Below, piece by piece: positions 51,433-59,349 of a stretch of 64,000 nucleotides of DNA (position 1 is the first letter of the stretch; each line of letters opens with the position of its first letter). The notes below the pieces were generated by a model. It was not told the origin of the DNA, ran no database searches, and saw only the letters and a program-made list of their open reading frames with translations. The stretch is from Natrialba sp. SSL1 (GTDB taxonomy: Archaea > Halobacteriota > Halobacteria > Halobacteriales > Natrialbaceae), in assembly GCF_001861355.1 (NCBI RefSeq), contig NZ_MASN01000035.1:124001-188000 (forward strand), given 5' to 3'. A program made the position numbers and the translations under genes.

Positions 51433-52050
51433 ATGCCACCCATCGCGCTGCCACACGATGCGAAGGCCGGACCGACCAAATCAGAGGTCCGCGCCGTCGT
51501 CCGCTCGAAGCTTGCACTCGGCGCGGCCGACCACTTCGCGGAGGTCGGCTCCTGTACGGGGGCCGTCACGATCGAAGCCGCACAGCGGGCCGGGCGGGTG
51601 ACCGCCGTAGAGCGAACGGCCGACCGACTCGAGACGACCGAGAAGAACCTCGCGGCCAACGAGGAGTCGATCGTGGCCGACGTCGAGTTGCGCAACGCGG
51701 AAGCTCCGGCGGGGCTGCCCGACGACGCCGATGCGCTCTTTTTGGGAGGGAGTCGGAACTTCGAGGCCGTGCTCGATCACGCGGTCGAGACCGGCGTCGA
51801 CCGCATCGTCATGAACGTCTCGCGACTCGAGGTCGCCGGGCGGGCGACGGAGGCGTTCCGCGAGCGGGACCTACTGGAGGAAGTCGTCCAGTTCCAGGTG
51901 AGCCACGGCTACGAACTCGCCGGCGCGACGAGTTTTAACTCGGACAATCCGGTCTACATGCTGGTCGGGAGCGCGACACCGGATTCAGACGATGAGAGAG
52001 ACGAGGGCGAGAAAGTCGCTGCGGACGGAAACGGAGGTGCGACGCAGTGA
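51433..52050 (+). CDS. cbiT: Cobalt-precorrin-6B C15-methyltransferase / decarboxylase
   Basis: 205 residues of the Rossmann-type methyltransferase. The SAM motif is FAEVGSCTGAVTIEAAQ. Other family features are AKAGPTKSEVRAVVRSKLAL, NLAANEESIVADVELRNAEAP and DRIVMNVSRLEVAG. It methylates C15 and removes a carboxyl from ring C. ATG 51433 was preferred over the GTG at 51430. First gene of the second cobalamin operon; the stop overlaps the GTG of cbiL. Confidence 0.93.
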   Translation: MPPIALPHDAKAGPTKSEVRAVVRSKLALGAADHFAEVGSCTGAVTIEAAQRAGRVTAVERTADRLETTEKNLAANEESIVADVELRNAEAPAGLPDDADALFLGGSRNFEAVLDHAVETGVDRIVMNVSRLEVAGRATEAFRERDLLEEVVQFQVSHGYELAGATSFNSDNPVYMLVGSATPDSDDERDEGEKVAADGNGGATQ

Positions 52051-52877
52051 CACTCTACGGTGTCGGCCTCGGCCCCGGCGAAGCCGACCTCGTCACCGTC
52101 CGCGGGAAGGAGGTACTCGAGGAGTGCGACGTGGTCTACTCGCCGGGGCGGCTCTCCCGCTCAGTCGCACTCGAACACGTCGACGAGTCGAAGATCGGGG
52201 ATCTGGACTTCCCGATGACGAAAGACGAGGAGAAGCTGCGAGCGGCGTGGAAGGAGGCCGCCGCGGAGGTCGCCCCCAAGGCCCGCGAGGGCGATGTCGC
52301 CTTCGTCACGCTGGGCGATCCGAACGTCTACTCGACGTTCGGCCACCTGCGGCGGACGATCGACGCGTTCCACCCCGACGTCGAACTGGAGATCGTCCCC
52401 GGCGTCAGCGCCGTCACGGCGTTCGCGACCGCGATGGGGGTCGAGATCGAGGCCGGTGCGGGGCTCTCCCTGCGCGAGGCCGCCAACGGGGCGAGCCCGA
52501 CGGGGCCGGATCGGATGATTCTGTTCAAGGTCACCGACGCGCCGGCGACCCACGAGGGGCTCGTCGCGGCCGGCTACGAGGTGACCTACGGCCGGCGCCT
52601 GTTCATGGAGCAAGGCGAGACGCTCGTCACCGACGACCCGACCGAGATCGACGAGCGTGACTATTACACGCTCGCCTACGCCGAGAAGGCGGATCTCGAG
52701 ATCGAGCAGGCGACGGCGGCGTTTCTGGATGACGGCGAGGGATCGACGGCCGCCTCGGACGAGAGCGACGCGAACGACGACGAGTCGAGCGGCGGCGAAC
52801 CCGTCGCGGACGGCGGAACAGTAGTCAGCGAAGAGATCGCCGAGGGCTGTGCACACGGCGACTGCGGAGGCCACTGA
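52047..52877 (+). CDS. cbiL: Cobalt-precorrin-2 C20-methyltransferase
   Basis: 276 residues, GTG start overlapping the cbiT stop. Tetrapyrrole-methylase signature GVGLGPGEADLVTVRGKEVLEE, then DVAFVTLGDPNVYSTFGHLRR (SAM-binding, motif GDPxxY) and IVPGVSAVTAFATAM. The C-terminal tail from about 230 is a disordered acidic stretch followed by CAHGDCGGH, a small Cys/His cluster that could bind metal; it is not part of the family core. Confidence 0.93.
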   Translation: MTLYGVGLGPGEADLVTVRGKEVLEECDVVYSPGRLSRSVALEHVDESKIGDLDFPMTKDEEKLRAAWKEAAAEVAPKAREGDVAFVTLGDPNVYSTFGHLRRTIDAFHPDVELEIVPGVSAVTAFATAMGVEIEAGAGLSLREAANGASPTGPDRMILFKVTDAPATHEGLVAAGYEVTYGRRLFMEQGETLVTDDPTEIDERDYYTLAYAEKADLEIEQATAAFLDDGEGSTAASDESDANDDESSGGEPVADGGTVVSEEIAEGCAHGDCGGH

Positions 52878-52878
52878 T

Positions 52879-53769
52879 ATGACGGACGAGACTACCGGCG
52901 ACGACCCTCAGGACGCGATCGATTCCCAGGGCGAGCGCCGCCACGAGGAGCTAGACGATCGGATTTTCGAACACAGCGCCGGCGACGAGCAGGCGGGGAT
53001 TCCCTTCGTCGGCGCCGGCCCCGGCAACCCGCGGTTGCTGACCGTCGCCGGGAAGGAGCTACTCGAGACGGCCGACCTCGTGGTCCACGCGGGGTCGCTG
53101 GTCAACAGCGAACTACTCGAGGAGTACTGTGACCACGCCGAACTTGTGAACTCGGTCGGGAAGGATCTCGAGGAGCTGATCCCGTTAATGCGGGACGCCT
53201 ACGAGGAGGGCCGCAACGTCGTCCGGCTCCACAGCGGCGATCCCGCGATCTACGGGGCCGCCCTGGAGCAGATGGACGCGCTGGAGCACGAGGGCGTTCC
53301 GACCTACTTCGTGCCGGGGGTCACCTCGGCGTTCGCGGCCAGCGCGACGCTGCGGACGCAACTGACGCTCAACGAGGTTTCGAATCACGTCGCGTTCACC
53401 CGGCCGCAAGGCAAGACACTCGAGCCGGGGGAGGACCACATCTCCGAGTTCGTGGCAATGGGCGACGTGACGACCTGCATCTACCTCGGGACCCACGCCG
53501 TTCGCGACACGATGGATCGACTGCTCGCGGACGGCCACGATCCCGAGACGCCGGTCGCGGTGATCTACCACGCCTCGTGGCCGGACGAGGACGTGATCGT
53601 CGGCTCGGTCGGCGATATCGCGGACAAGGTCGAGGAGGCGGGCTACCGCGCCTCGGCGCTGGTCGTCATCGGCGACGCCGTGACGGGCGCCGGTTACGAG
53701 CGCTCCTACCTCTACGGGGACTGGGCAAATCGCGGACCGAACGACACAGAAGAAGTCGAGAGTGACTGA
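52879..53769 (+). CDS. cbiF: Cobalt-precorrin-4 C11-methyltransferase
   Basis: 296 residues from ATG 52879. Motifs are FVGAGPGNPRLLTVAGKELLE, VVHAGSLVNSELLEEY, VVRLHSGDPAIYGAALEQMDAL, FVPGVTSAFAASATLRTQLT and the CbiF-specific VAFTRPQGKT. Methylates C11 of the macrocycle. An acidic extension of about 40 residues comes before the core. It starts two bases after the cbiL stop. Confidence 0.94.
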   Translation: MTDETTGDDPQDAIDSQGERRHEELDDRIFEHSAGDEQAGIPFVGAGPGNPRLLTVAGKELLETADLVVHAGSLVNSELLEEYCDHAELVNSVGKDLEELIPLMRDAYEEGRNVVRLHSGDPAIYGAALEQMDALEHEGVPTYFVPGVTSAFAASATLRTQLTLNEVSNHVAFTRPQGKTLEPGEDHISEFVAMGDVTTCIYLGTHAVRDTMDRLLADGHDPETPVAVIYHASWPDEDVIVGSVGDIADKVEEAGYRASALVVIGDAVTGAGYERSYLYGDWANRGPNDTEEVESD

Positions 53770-53772
53770 CTC

Positions 53773-54768
53773 ATGAGCACGGACGACGCTACCACATCGG
53801 ACACGACGGACGACGGATCGAACGACAGCGGTCACTGTTCCACGCCGGATTCGGACGGCGAGGTCGCCGAGGAGATCGCGGTCGTCTCCTTCGAGCGGAA
53901 GATGGAGACCGCCGAGGAGATTGAATCTGAACTCGCAGATCGGTACGAGACGATCGACATCATCGAGTACCACGGCGATGTCTTCGAGGAGCACTGGGGC
54001 GAGTACGACTGTTTCGTCGGCCTCATGGCCTCGGGGATCGCGATGCGGAAGACGGCCCACCTGTTAGACGACAAGTGGGACGACCCCGCGATCTGCGTCG
54101 TCGACGAGGAACTCACGTGGGCCATTCCGATCACGGGCGGCCACCACGGCGCGAATCAGGTCGCGCAGGACCTGGCGACGATGGGGGCCGTCCCGGCGAT
54201 GACGACCGCGAGCGAGGCCGCGGGCAAGCAGGGTGTCGAGTCCCGCGCGAAGGCGATGGACACCCACGTCGTCAACGGCGACTCGACGGTGAAGACGAAC
54301 CTCGCCGTGCTGGACGACGACCTCGGTCCTGTCGAGCGACTCGAGGGACCCAAGGCTGTCCTCGTCGGCGACGACGTTACCGTCCTCAAGCGCAACAAAG
54401 ACGACGGCGTCGTCCTCGGCACCGGCAGCGTCTCCGGCGCCGACAAGGAGGCCTTCCTCGCCGCGTGGGAGGAGGCCCTCGATCAGACCGAGTACGACGT
54501 CGAGGATGTCGAGTTCGTCGGGACAGCGACCCGGAAGGAAGACGAGGAGGGCCTCCTGGAGGCCGCACAGGAACTCGATCTCGGCGTCGTGGCCTTCGAG
54601 AAGGAGACGCTGCTCGAACACGAGGGGCCGACGCCCTCGAAGTCGAAGGAGCTGATCGGCTGGCCCGGCGTCTCCGAGGCCTCGGCGATCGCCGGCGGCC
54701 GCGAGCGGGAACTGGTACTCGAGAAGATCAGCTACGAGAACGAGGTCACGGTGGCGATCGGCCGATGA
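53773..54768 (+). CDS. cbiG: Cobalt-precorrin-5A hydrolase
   Basis: 331 residues. CbiG opens the lactone ring and releases a two-carbon fragment. The N-terminal domain has FVGLMASGIAMRKTAHLLDDKWDDPAICVVDEELTWAIPITGGHHGANQVAQDL and the middle/C-terminal CbiG_C-like block DVTVLKRNKDDGVVLGTGS and PTPSKSKELIGWPGVSEASAI. An N-terminal acidic extension contains SGHCSTPDSDG. Stop overlaps the cbiH start (ATGA at 54765). Confidence 0.93.
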   Translation: MSTDDATTSDTTDDGSNDSGHCSTPDSDGEVAEEIAVVSFERKMETAEEIESELADRYETIDIIEYHGDVFEEHWGEYDCFVGLMASGIAMRKTAHLLDDKWDDPAICVVDEELTWAIPITGGHHGANQVAQDLATMGAVPAMTTASEAAGKQGVESRAKAMDTHVVNGDSTVKTNLAVLDDDLGPVERLEGPKAVLVGDDVTVLKRNKDDGVVLGTGSVSGADKEAFLAAWEEALDQTEYDVEDVEFVGTATRKEDEEGLLEAAQELDLGVVAFEKETLLEHEGPTPSKSKELIGWPGVSEASAIAGGRERELVLEKISYENEVTVAIGR

Positions 54769-55637
54769 GCGTCGACGATGCGACCGCCGAGACTGGGGGC
54801 ACGCCCGACGACCACGGCACCCTCTCGGTCGTCGGTATCGGCCCCGGTCTGCCGGATCACATGACGGTGAAGGCCAAGCGGGTGATCGAGTCCGCCGACG
54901 TCGTCATCGCCTCGAGCCTTTACCAGGAGTTCCTGCGCGACGACGGGACCATCCCCTCCGAGGAGCGGACCAACGAGGAGGGCATCGCCACCCGCGAGGA
55001 CGGCTTCGAACAGGAGATCGTCCGCTCGACGATGGGTCGCCAGATCGAACTCGCCCGCGCGGCGTTCGACTACGTCCGCGAGGGGAAAGACGTCGCCCAC
55101 GTCTCGGGCGGTGATCCCTCCGTCTACGGCAAGTCCGACCTCATCTTCAAGATGGCCGACGAGGAGGACGCCACCGATGTCCCGATCGAGATCGTTCCCG
55201 GTCTCACCGCGGCCCTGGGCGGCGCGGCCAACGTCGGCGCGCCGCTGTGTAACGATTTCTGCACCGTCTCGCTGTCGGACAAGTGGCGCGGCTGGGACGA
55301 GATCGAGGAGAAGCTGCGGGCGGCCGCGATTTCGGACTTCGTGATCGTCCTCTACAACTGCTGGCGCAACTACGAGCAGGCCGTCGAGATCGTCCGCGAG
55401 GAGCGGACCGACGACGCCCTCGTGGCGATCGTCAACGACGCCGGCCGCGCGGACGCCGGCCGCAACGGCGAGAGCCAGCACATCACCACGCTGGGGGAGG
55501 CCGCCGACCACGACGACAAGGTCTCGGGAATGGGCACCTCGCTGATCATCGGCACCCACGAGACCGAGACCTGGCGCAACGACGACCGAACGTACCTCGT
55601 CACCCCGCGCGGCGGGCGTGATGTCGACGACTTCTGA
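54765..55637 (+). CDS. cbiH: Cobalt-precorrin-3B C17-methyltransferase (first copy)
   Basis: 290 residues. Core signature VVGIGPGLPDHMTVKAKRVIESADVVI, YVREGKDVAHVSGGDPSVYGKSDLI, IEIVPGLTAALGGAANVGAPLCNDF, FVIVLYNCWRNYEQAVEI. The N-terminal frame upstream of the ATG at 54765 is open far back into cbiG, but that reading is a shadow; the ATGA overlap sets the start. Likely C17 methylation and ring contraction. A second CbiH-like gene follows. Confidence 0.9.
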   Translation: MSVDDATAETGGTPDDHGTLSVVGIGPGLPDHMTVKAKRVIESADVVIASSLYQEFLRDDGTIPSEERTNEEGIATREDGFEQEIVRSTMGRQIELARAAFDYVREGKDVAHVSGGDPSVYGKSDLIFKMADEEDATDVPIEIVPGLTAALGGAANVGAPLCNDFCTVSLSDKWRGWDEIEEKLRAAAISDFVIVLYNCWRNYEQAVEIVREERTDDALVAIVNDAGRADAGRNGESQHITTLGEAADHDDKVSGMGTSLIIGTHETETWRNDDRTYLVTPRGGRDVDDF

Positions 55638-55656
55638 CGATATCCACGAACCAACC

Positions 55657-56622
55657 ATGAGCACGGACACCAACGCAGACGCTGACGACGAATCGGCATC
55701 GAAATGTGGCGCTTCGACGAGCGACACCGATACTGAGTCCTCGGGCTCGAAATGCGGTGCTCCCTCGAGTGAGACGAGCGACGACTCGAGTTCGGACGAC
55801 GACTCGAACGAGCAGGAGGTCGGCGCGACGATCGAGGACTTCGATGCTGAGCCCGGCCAACTGATCGCCGTCGGCCTCGGGCCCGGCCACCCGGAGGGGA
55901 TGACTAAGCGCGCGAAGGACGCGCTGCTCGAGGCCGACCACATCGTCGGCTACACGACCTACATCGAACTCATCCCCGACGAGATCACCGAGCAGGCCGA
56001 CGACATCTACGACACGCCGATGTGCGGCGAAGTCTCCCGCACGGAGGAGTCGATCGACCGCACGCTCGCGGGCAACGACGTCGCCATCGTCGGCAGCGGC
56101 GATCCCAACGTCTACGCGCTGGCCGGGCTGGCGCTGGAGATACTCGAGTCCAAGGGCGCGACGGCGTCGATGGTCGACTTCGAAGTGGTGCCGGGCGTTC
56201 CGGCGGCCCAGTCCTGCGCCGCCCGCCTGGGTGCGCCGCTGGTGAACGACACCGTCTCGGTCTCGCTGTCGGATCACCTCGTCCCGATGCCCGAAATCGA
56301 GTCGCGACTTCACTCCGTGGCTAGCGAGAACTTCACGATCACGATCTACAACCCGTGGAGCCGCAAGCGCCGCGATAATTTCGAGAAGTGCTGCGAAATT
56401 CTCCTCACGCACCGCGAGCCCGACACGCCGGTTGGCATCGTCCACGGCGCCGGCCGCGAGGACGAGCAGGTGATGATCACCGAGCTCGGCGAACTCGAGG
56501 AACTCGGCGAGAGCGAAATCATCGACATGACGACGACGATCGTCGTCGGCACCGAGGACACCTACGTCTGGGACGACCGGATGGTCACGCCCCGTGGATA
56601 CGAGACGAAGTACGACTACTGA
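55657..56622 (+). CDS. Second CbiH-like precorrin C17-methyltransferase
   Basis: 321 residues from ATG 55657 (an upstream ATG at 55621 would add 12 residues). Core signature AVGLGPGHPEGMTKRAKDALLEADHIVG, DVAIVGSGDPNVYALAGLALEIL, EVVPGVPAAQSCAARLGAPLVNDTVSVSLSDHLVPMPEIESRL, FTITIYNPWSRKRRDNFEKCC. The N-terminal acidic extension carries SKCGA twice (near 20 and 36, by eye), a possible metal-binding tail. Paralogous to the first CbiH but clearly divergent, as in other haloarchaea. It may act at a different step. Confidence 0.88.
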   Translation: MSTDTNADADDESASKCGASTSDTDTESSGSKCGAPSSETSDDSSSDDDSNEQEVGATIEDFDAEPGQLIAVGLGPGHPEGMTKRAKDALLEADHIVGYTTYIELIPDEITEQADDIYDTPMCGEVSRTEESIDRTLAGNDVAIVGSGDPNVYALAGLALEILESKGATASMVDFEVVPGVPAAQSCAARLGAPLVNDTVSVSLSDHLVPMPEIESRLHSVASENFTITIYNPWSRKRRDNFEKCCEILLTHREPDTPVGIVHGAGREDEQVMITELGELEELGESEIIDMTTTIVVGTEDTYVWDDRMVTPRGYETKYDY

Positions 56623-56642
56623 ACAGCGGTTTCACACCCACA

Positions 56643-56909
56643 ATGCCACGATACGAAGTCACCATCGAGAAAGACGCCTGCGACGGCATCTTCGCCTGCC
56701 TGACTCGCGATCCGCGATTCGTCGAGGGCGAGGACGGGCTGGCGACGATCGACCCCGGCGCGGATCCGGTCTACGACTGCGAGGGCGAGGTCACCGACAA
56801 CGAAGAACGGGTCGTCGCAACGTTCGACGACGACCGCATCGACGAGGCCAAACAGGCCGCCGCGGCCTGTCCGACCGACGCGATCGTCGTCGAGGAGGTG
56901 GTCGAATGA
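56643..56909 (+). CDS. Ferredoxin of the 3Fe-4S type
   Basis: 88 residues from ATG 56643. Cysteines are C13 and C19 (C-x5-C) and C76 followed by Pro77 (AACPTDA), the pattern of 3Fe-4S ferredoxins; C46 is an extra. It starts 20 bases after the cbiH2 stop and overlaps the next gene (ATGA at 56906). It probably supplies electrons to a corrin-pathway reductase or to the CbiX 2Fe-2S domain; the acceptor is not known. An ATG at 56388 in frame lies within cbiH2 and is ignored. Confidence 0.87.
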   Translation: MPRYEVTIEKDACDGIFACLTRDPRFVEGEDGLATIDPGADPVYDCEGEVTDNEERVVATFDDDRIDEAKQAAAACPTDAIVVEEVVE

Positions 56910-57643
56910 GCGACGCCGACGCCGCAAGCGAGGTTGCCGACGCTGCCGACGCCACCGGCTCACTGGCCGAGATCGAAGTCCCGGCCGACCCGCTCGCGGG
57001 CCACCCCGCGTCGGCGTACTTCTGGGGCCACGTCGCCGGCAGCGGCGATGTCTCGGACGGCGGCATCGAAGTCGTTGCCAACGACGAGGAATCCGCGCAG
57101 GTGCTCGCGGCGGTCGCCGGTGGCGACCTCGAGCACGACACCACGACCCGCGAGTACGCCCACGACACGTCGATCACTCGCACCGAGGACGAGTACACGC
57201 TCACGATCGACAGCGACAACGGTAACGAGTCAGGGCTGCTCGGCCGCAGCGGCGCGCTCGGCCTGCCCGTCGACGGTCGCGGCAACTACCGCTTTGGCGC
57301 GTTCAGCGAGTACGACCGGGAACTGCTCCGGGGCCTGCTCGAGGGCTGTGGCACGATCTGCTTCAAGTCCTCCAGCGGCACCGTCGGCATCTCGTTTGTC
57401 CACGACGACCGGGCGCTACTCGAGTGCGTTCAGGAACTGATCGACGACTGTCCGATCGAGACCCCCTACGACGAGCTCTCGGAGACGTCTTCGGGCGGCT
57501 ACTGGTTCGGCGTCGACGACGCCGTCGCACTCGAGTTCGGCACGTGGCTCTACGACGACTGCGAGGAGACCGGTCTCTTCGCGCCGAGCCGCCGCCGGAA
57601 ACTCGAACGCAGCCTCGAGCAGGCAGAAGCGTACGACGAGTAA
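56906..57643 (+). CDS. LAGLIDADG-fold protein, apparently catalytically dead
   Basis: 245 residues, coupled to the ferredoxin gene (ATGA). Two blocks line up with the LAGLIDADG helices of homing endonucleases: YFWGHVAGSGDV (38-49) and LLRGLLEGCGTI (140-151). Where a catalytic Asp/Glu is expected before the second Gly, there are Ser46 and Cys148. The C terminus WLYDDCEETGLFAPSRRRKLE also resembles the end of LAGLIDADG proteins. An N-terminal Ala/Asp-rich stretch of 25 residues is extra. It lies inside a corrin operon and has normal composition, so it is likely a retained protein of the pathway, not an intron remnant. Function unknown. Confidence 0.75.
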   Translation: MSDADAASEVADAADATGSLAEIEVPADPLAGHPASAYFWGHVAGSGDVSDGGIEVVANDEESAQVLAAVAGGDLEHDTTTREYAHDTSITRTEDEYTLTIDSDNGNESGLLGRSGALGLPVDGRGNYRFGAFSEYDRELLRGLLEGCGTICFKSSSGTVGISFVHDDRALLECVQELIDDCPIETPYDELSETSSGGYWFGVDDAVALEFGTWLYDDCEETGLFAPSRRRKLERSLEQAEAYDE

Positions 57644-57664
57644 CGACTGCGATACCATCCACCG

Positions 57665-58897
57665 ATGAACACACCCGACGAACCCACGTCCGTAACGACC
57701 GCCGGCTTCGACGACGAGGCCGTCCTGCTGGTCGGCCACGGCTCCCGTCGCGAGAAGTCCAACGAACAGGTGCGCGAGCTGGCGGCCGGTCTCGAGTCTC
57801 GGCTCGACGTTCCGGTCGACGCGGCGTTTCTCGAACTGGCGGAGCCGGCGATCGACGAGGCGTTCGCGACGTTCGAATCGGCCGTCTCGCGAGTGACGGT
57901 CGTCCACTGCTCGCTGTTCGCCGCGAGCCACGTCAAGAACGACGTGCCGCTGGCGATCGAGCAAGCCCGCGCGACCCGCGATCTCGAGATCGACAACGGC
58001 GCGCATCTGGGTATCCACCCGGCGATCATCGACCTGCTGGACGACCGGGCCGCCGAAGTGGAGGCCGAACTCGGGGTCGACCGTGGGGACGACGAGGTTG
58101 CCGTCGTTCTCTGTGGCCGGGGCTCGAGTGATCCGGACGCCAACGGCGACGTGCAAAAGCTCGCGCGACTGCTGTACGAGGGTCGCGACTTCGACCGCGT
58201 CGAGGCGACGTTCATCGGCGTCACGGAACCGACGCTCGAGGATACCCTCCACGGCCTCTCGAAGCACCGGCCGGACGCGGTCGTCGTGCTGCCCTACATG
58301 CTCGGCGACGGCGTGCTCACCCAGCGGGTCCGGGACTGGACGGCCGACTTTGACGACGACTACCCCTACGTCGACGCGCTGGCCGGCGATCCGCTTGGAA
58401 CCGACTCGCGGCTGCTCGATGTCTTCGCGGATCGCTGGCAGGAGGCGCGGTCGGGGAGCGTCGAGATGTCCTGTGACACGTGCAAGTACAAGGTCGATCT
58501 CGAGGGCTACGAGGAGGATGTCGGCGGGGCGCGAGCCATGCTTCGCGCGCTGGCCCACCGGGAGGCTCACGCTGATCGGGAGGATATCGACGACGAACCA
58601 CACAGCCACGACGCACCGGAAAAGCACGTCACGGTCTGTACAAATCGAACCTGCGCTGATGCGGGATCGACCGCGGTGCTCGAACGCATCCGGCAGGAGG
58701 CTCGCAACTCCGAGCGCTGTGACGTCCGCATCACCCGTTCGTCGTGTCTGGGTCGCTGCGGCGACGGACCGATGGTTGCGGTCTATCCCGACGGAATCTG
58801 GTACGGCGATGTCGCGGCCGAAGACGCCGACCGAATCGTTACCGATCACCTGGAGGGCGATCGCATCGTCAGTAATCTCGTCGATCAGATCCTCTAG
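57665..58897 (+). CDS. cbiX: Sirohydrochlorin cobaltochelatase CbiX fused to a 2Fe-2S ferredoxin domain
   Basis: 410 residues. Two CbiX-type halves (about 15-130, LLVGHGSRREKSNEQVREL and HCSLFAASHVKNDVPLAI; about 135-270, VVLCGRGSSDPDANGDVQKLARLL and VVVLPYMLGDGVLTQRV) form the large type of chelatase that inserts Co into sirohydrochlorin. Then SCDTCKYKVD (CxxC), a His/Glu/Asp-rich stretch (HREAHADREDIDDEPHSHDA), and a thioredoxin-like 2Fe-2S domain (about 325-400) with VCTNRTCADAG and RSSCLGRCGDGP. The fused iron-sulfur domain is common in archaeal CbiX. It is the early-step chelatase of the pathway. Confidence 0.9.
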   Translation: MNTPDEPTSVTTAGFDDEAVLLVGHGSRREKSNEQVRELAAGLESRLDVPVDAAFLELAEPAIDEAFATFESAVSRVTVVHCSLFAASHVKNDVPLAIEQARATRDLEIDNGAHLGIHPAIIDLLDDRAAEVEAELGVDRGDDEVAVVLCGRGSSDPDANGDVQKLARLLYEGRDFDRVEATFIGVTEPTLEDTLHGLSKHRPDAVVVLPYMLGDGVLTQRVRDWTADFDDDYPYVDALAGDPLGTDSRLLDVFADRWQEARSGSVEMSCDTCKYKVDLEGYEEDVGGARAMLRALAHREAHADREDIDDEPHSHDAPEKHVTVCTNRTCADAGSTAVLERIRQEARNSERCDVRITRSSCLGRCGDGPMVAVYPDGIWYGDVAAEDADRIVTDHLEGDRIVSNLVDQIL

Positions 58898-58971
58898 AAC
58901 GGTTTCAGAAGCAGTACTGCATCGCGCTCGAAACAGACAGCGAAGACGAACCAACACGACACGACACACGT

Positions 58972-59343
58972 ATGAGCTGCTACGAAATTGAAGCACTTCG
59001 ACTCGGACTGATGAACGTCCTCGGCGTCGAGGATCAACACGCCCGCGACCACGCGGAGAAAGAACTCGAAGGACACCTCGAAGGCCCTATCGAGGGGCTC
59101 TCGGAGGCCGAGAGCCTGGCGGAGATCGAACGCCATCTCGACGCCGCGCTCGTCGACCTCGAAGAGACCGTCGCCGCGATGGATGCCGACGATCCGGAGT
59201 ACGATTACACTCGGGGTCGATTGCTGGCCGTTCGCGATGCCGAGCGCGCCGTTCATCGGCTGCGGGCACAGGGCAAAAGCATTACCGACGGTCTCGGAGA
59301 GGCACACGATCTGCTCCACGAGACCTTTCCCGTCGAGGAGTGA
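58972..59343 (+). CDS. DUF3209 family protein
   Basis: 123 residues, mostly helical, starting MSCYEIEALRLGLMNVLG. The blocks HARDHAEKELEGHLEGPIEGL and DYTRGRLLAVRDAERAVHRLRAQGKS are typical of DUF3209, found in haloarchaeal cobalamin loci. Function unknown. 74 bases after cbiX and six bases before the propeller gene, in the same direction. It could be a partner or a regulator of the corrin enzymes. Confidence 0.8.
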   Translation: MSCYEIEALRLGLMNVLGVEDQHARDHAEKELEGHLEGPIEGLSEAESLAEIERHLDAALVDLEETVAAMDADDPEYDYTRGRLLAVRDAERAVHRLRAQGKSITDGLGEAHDLLHETFPVEE

Positions 59344-59349
59344 GGGCGA

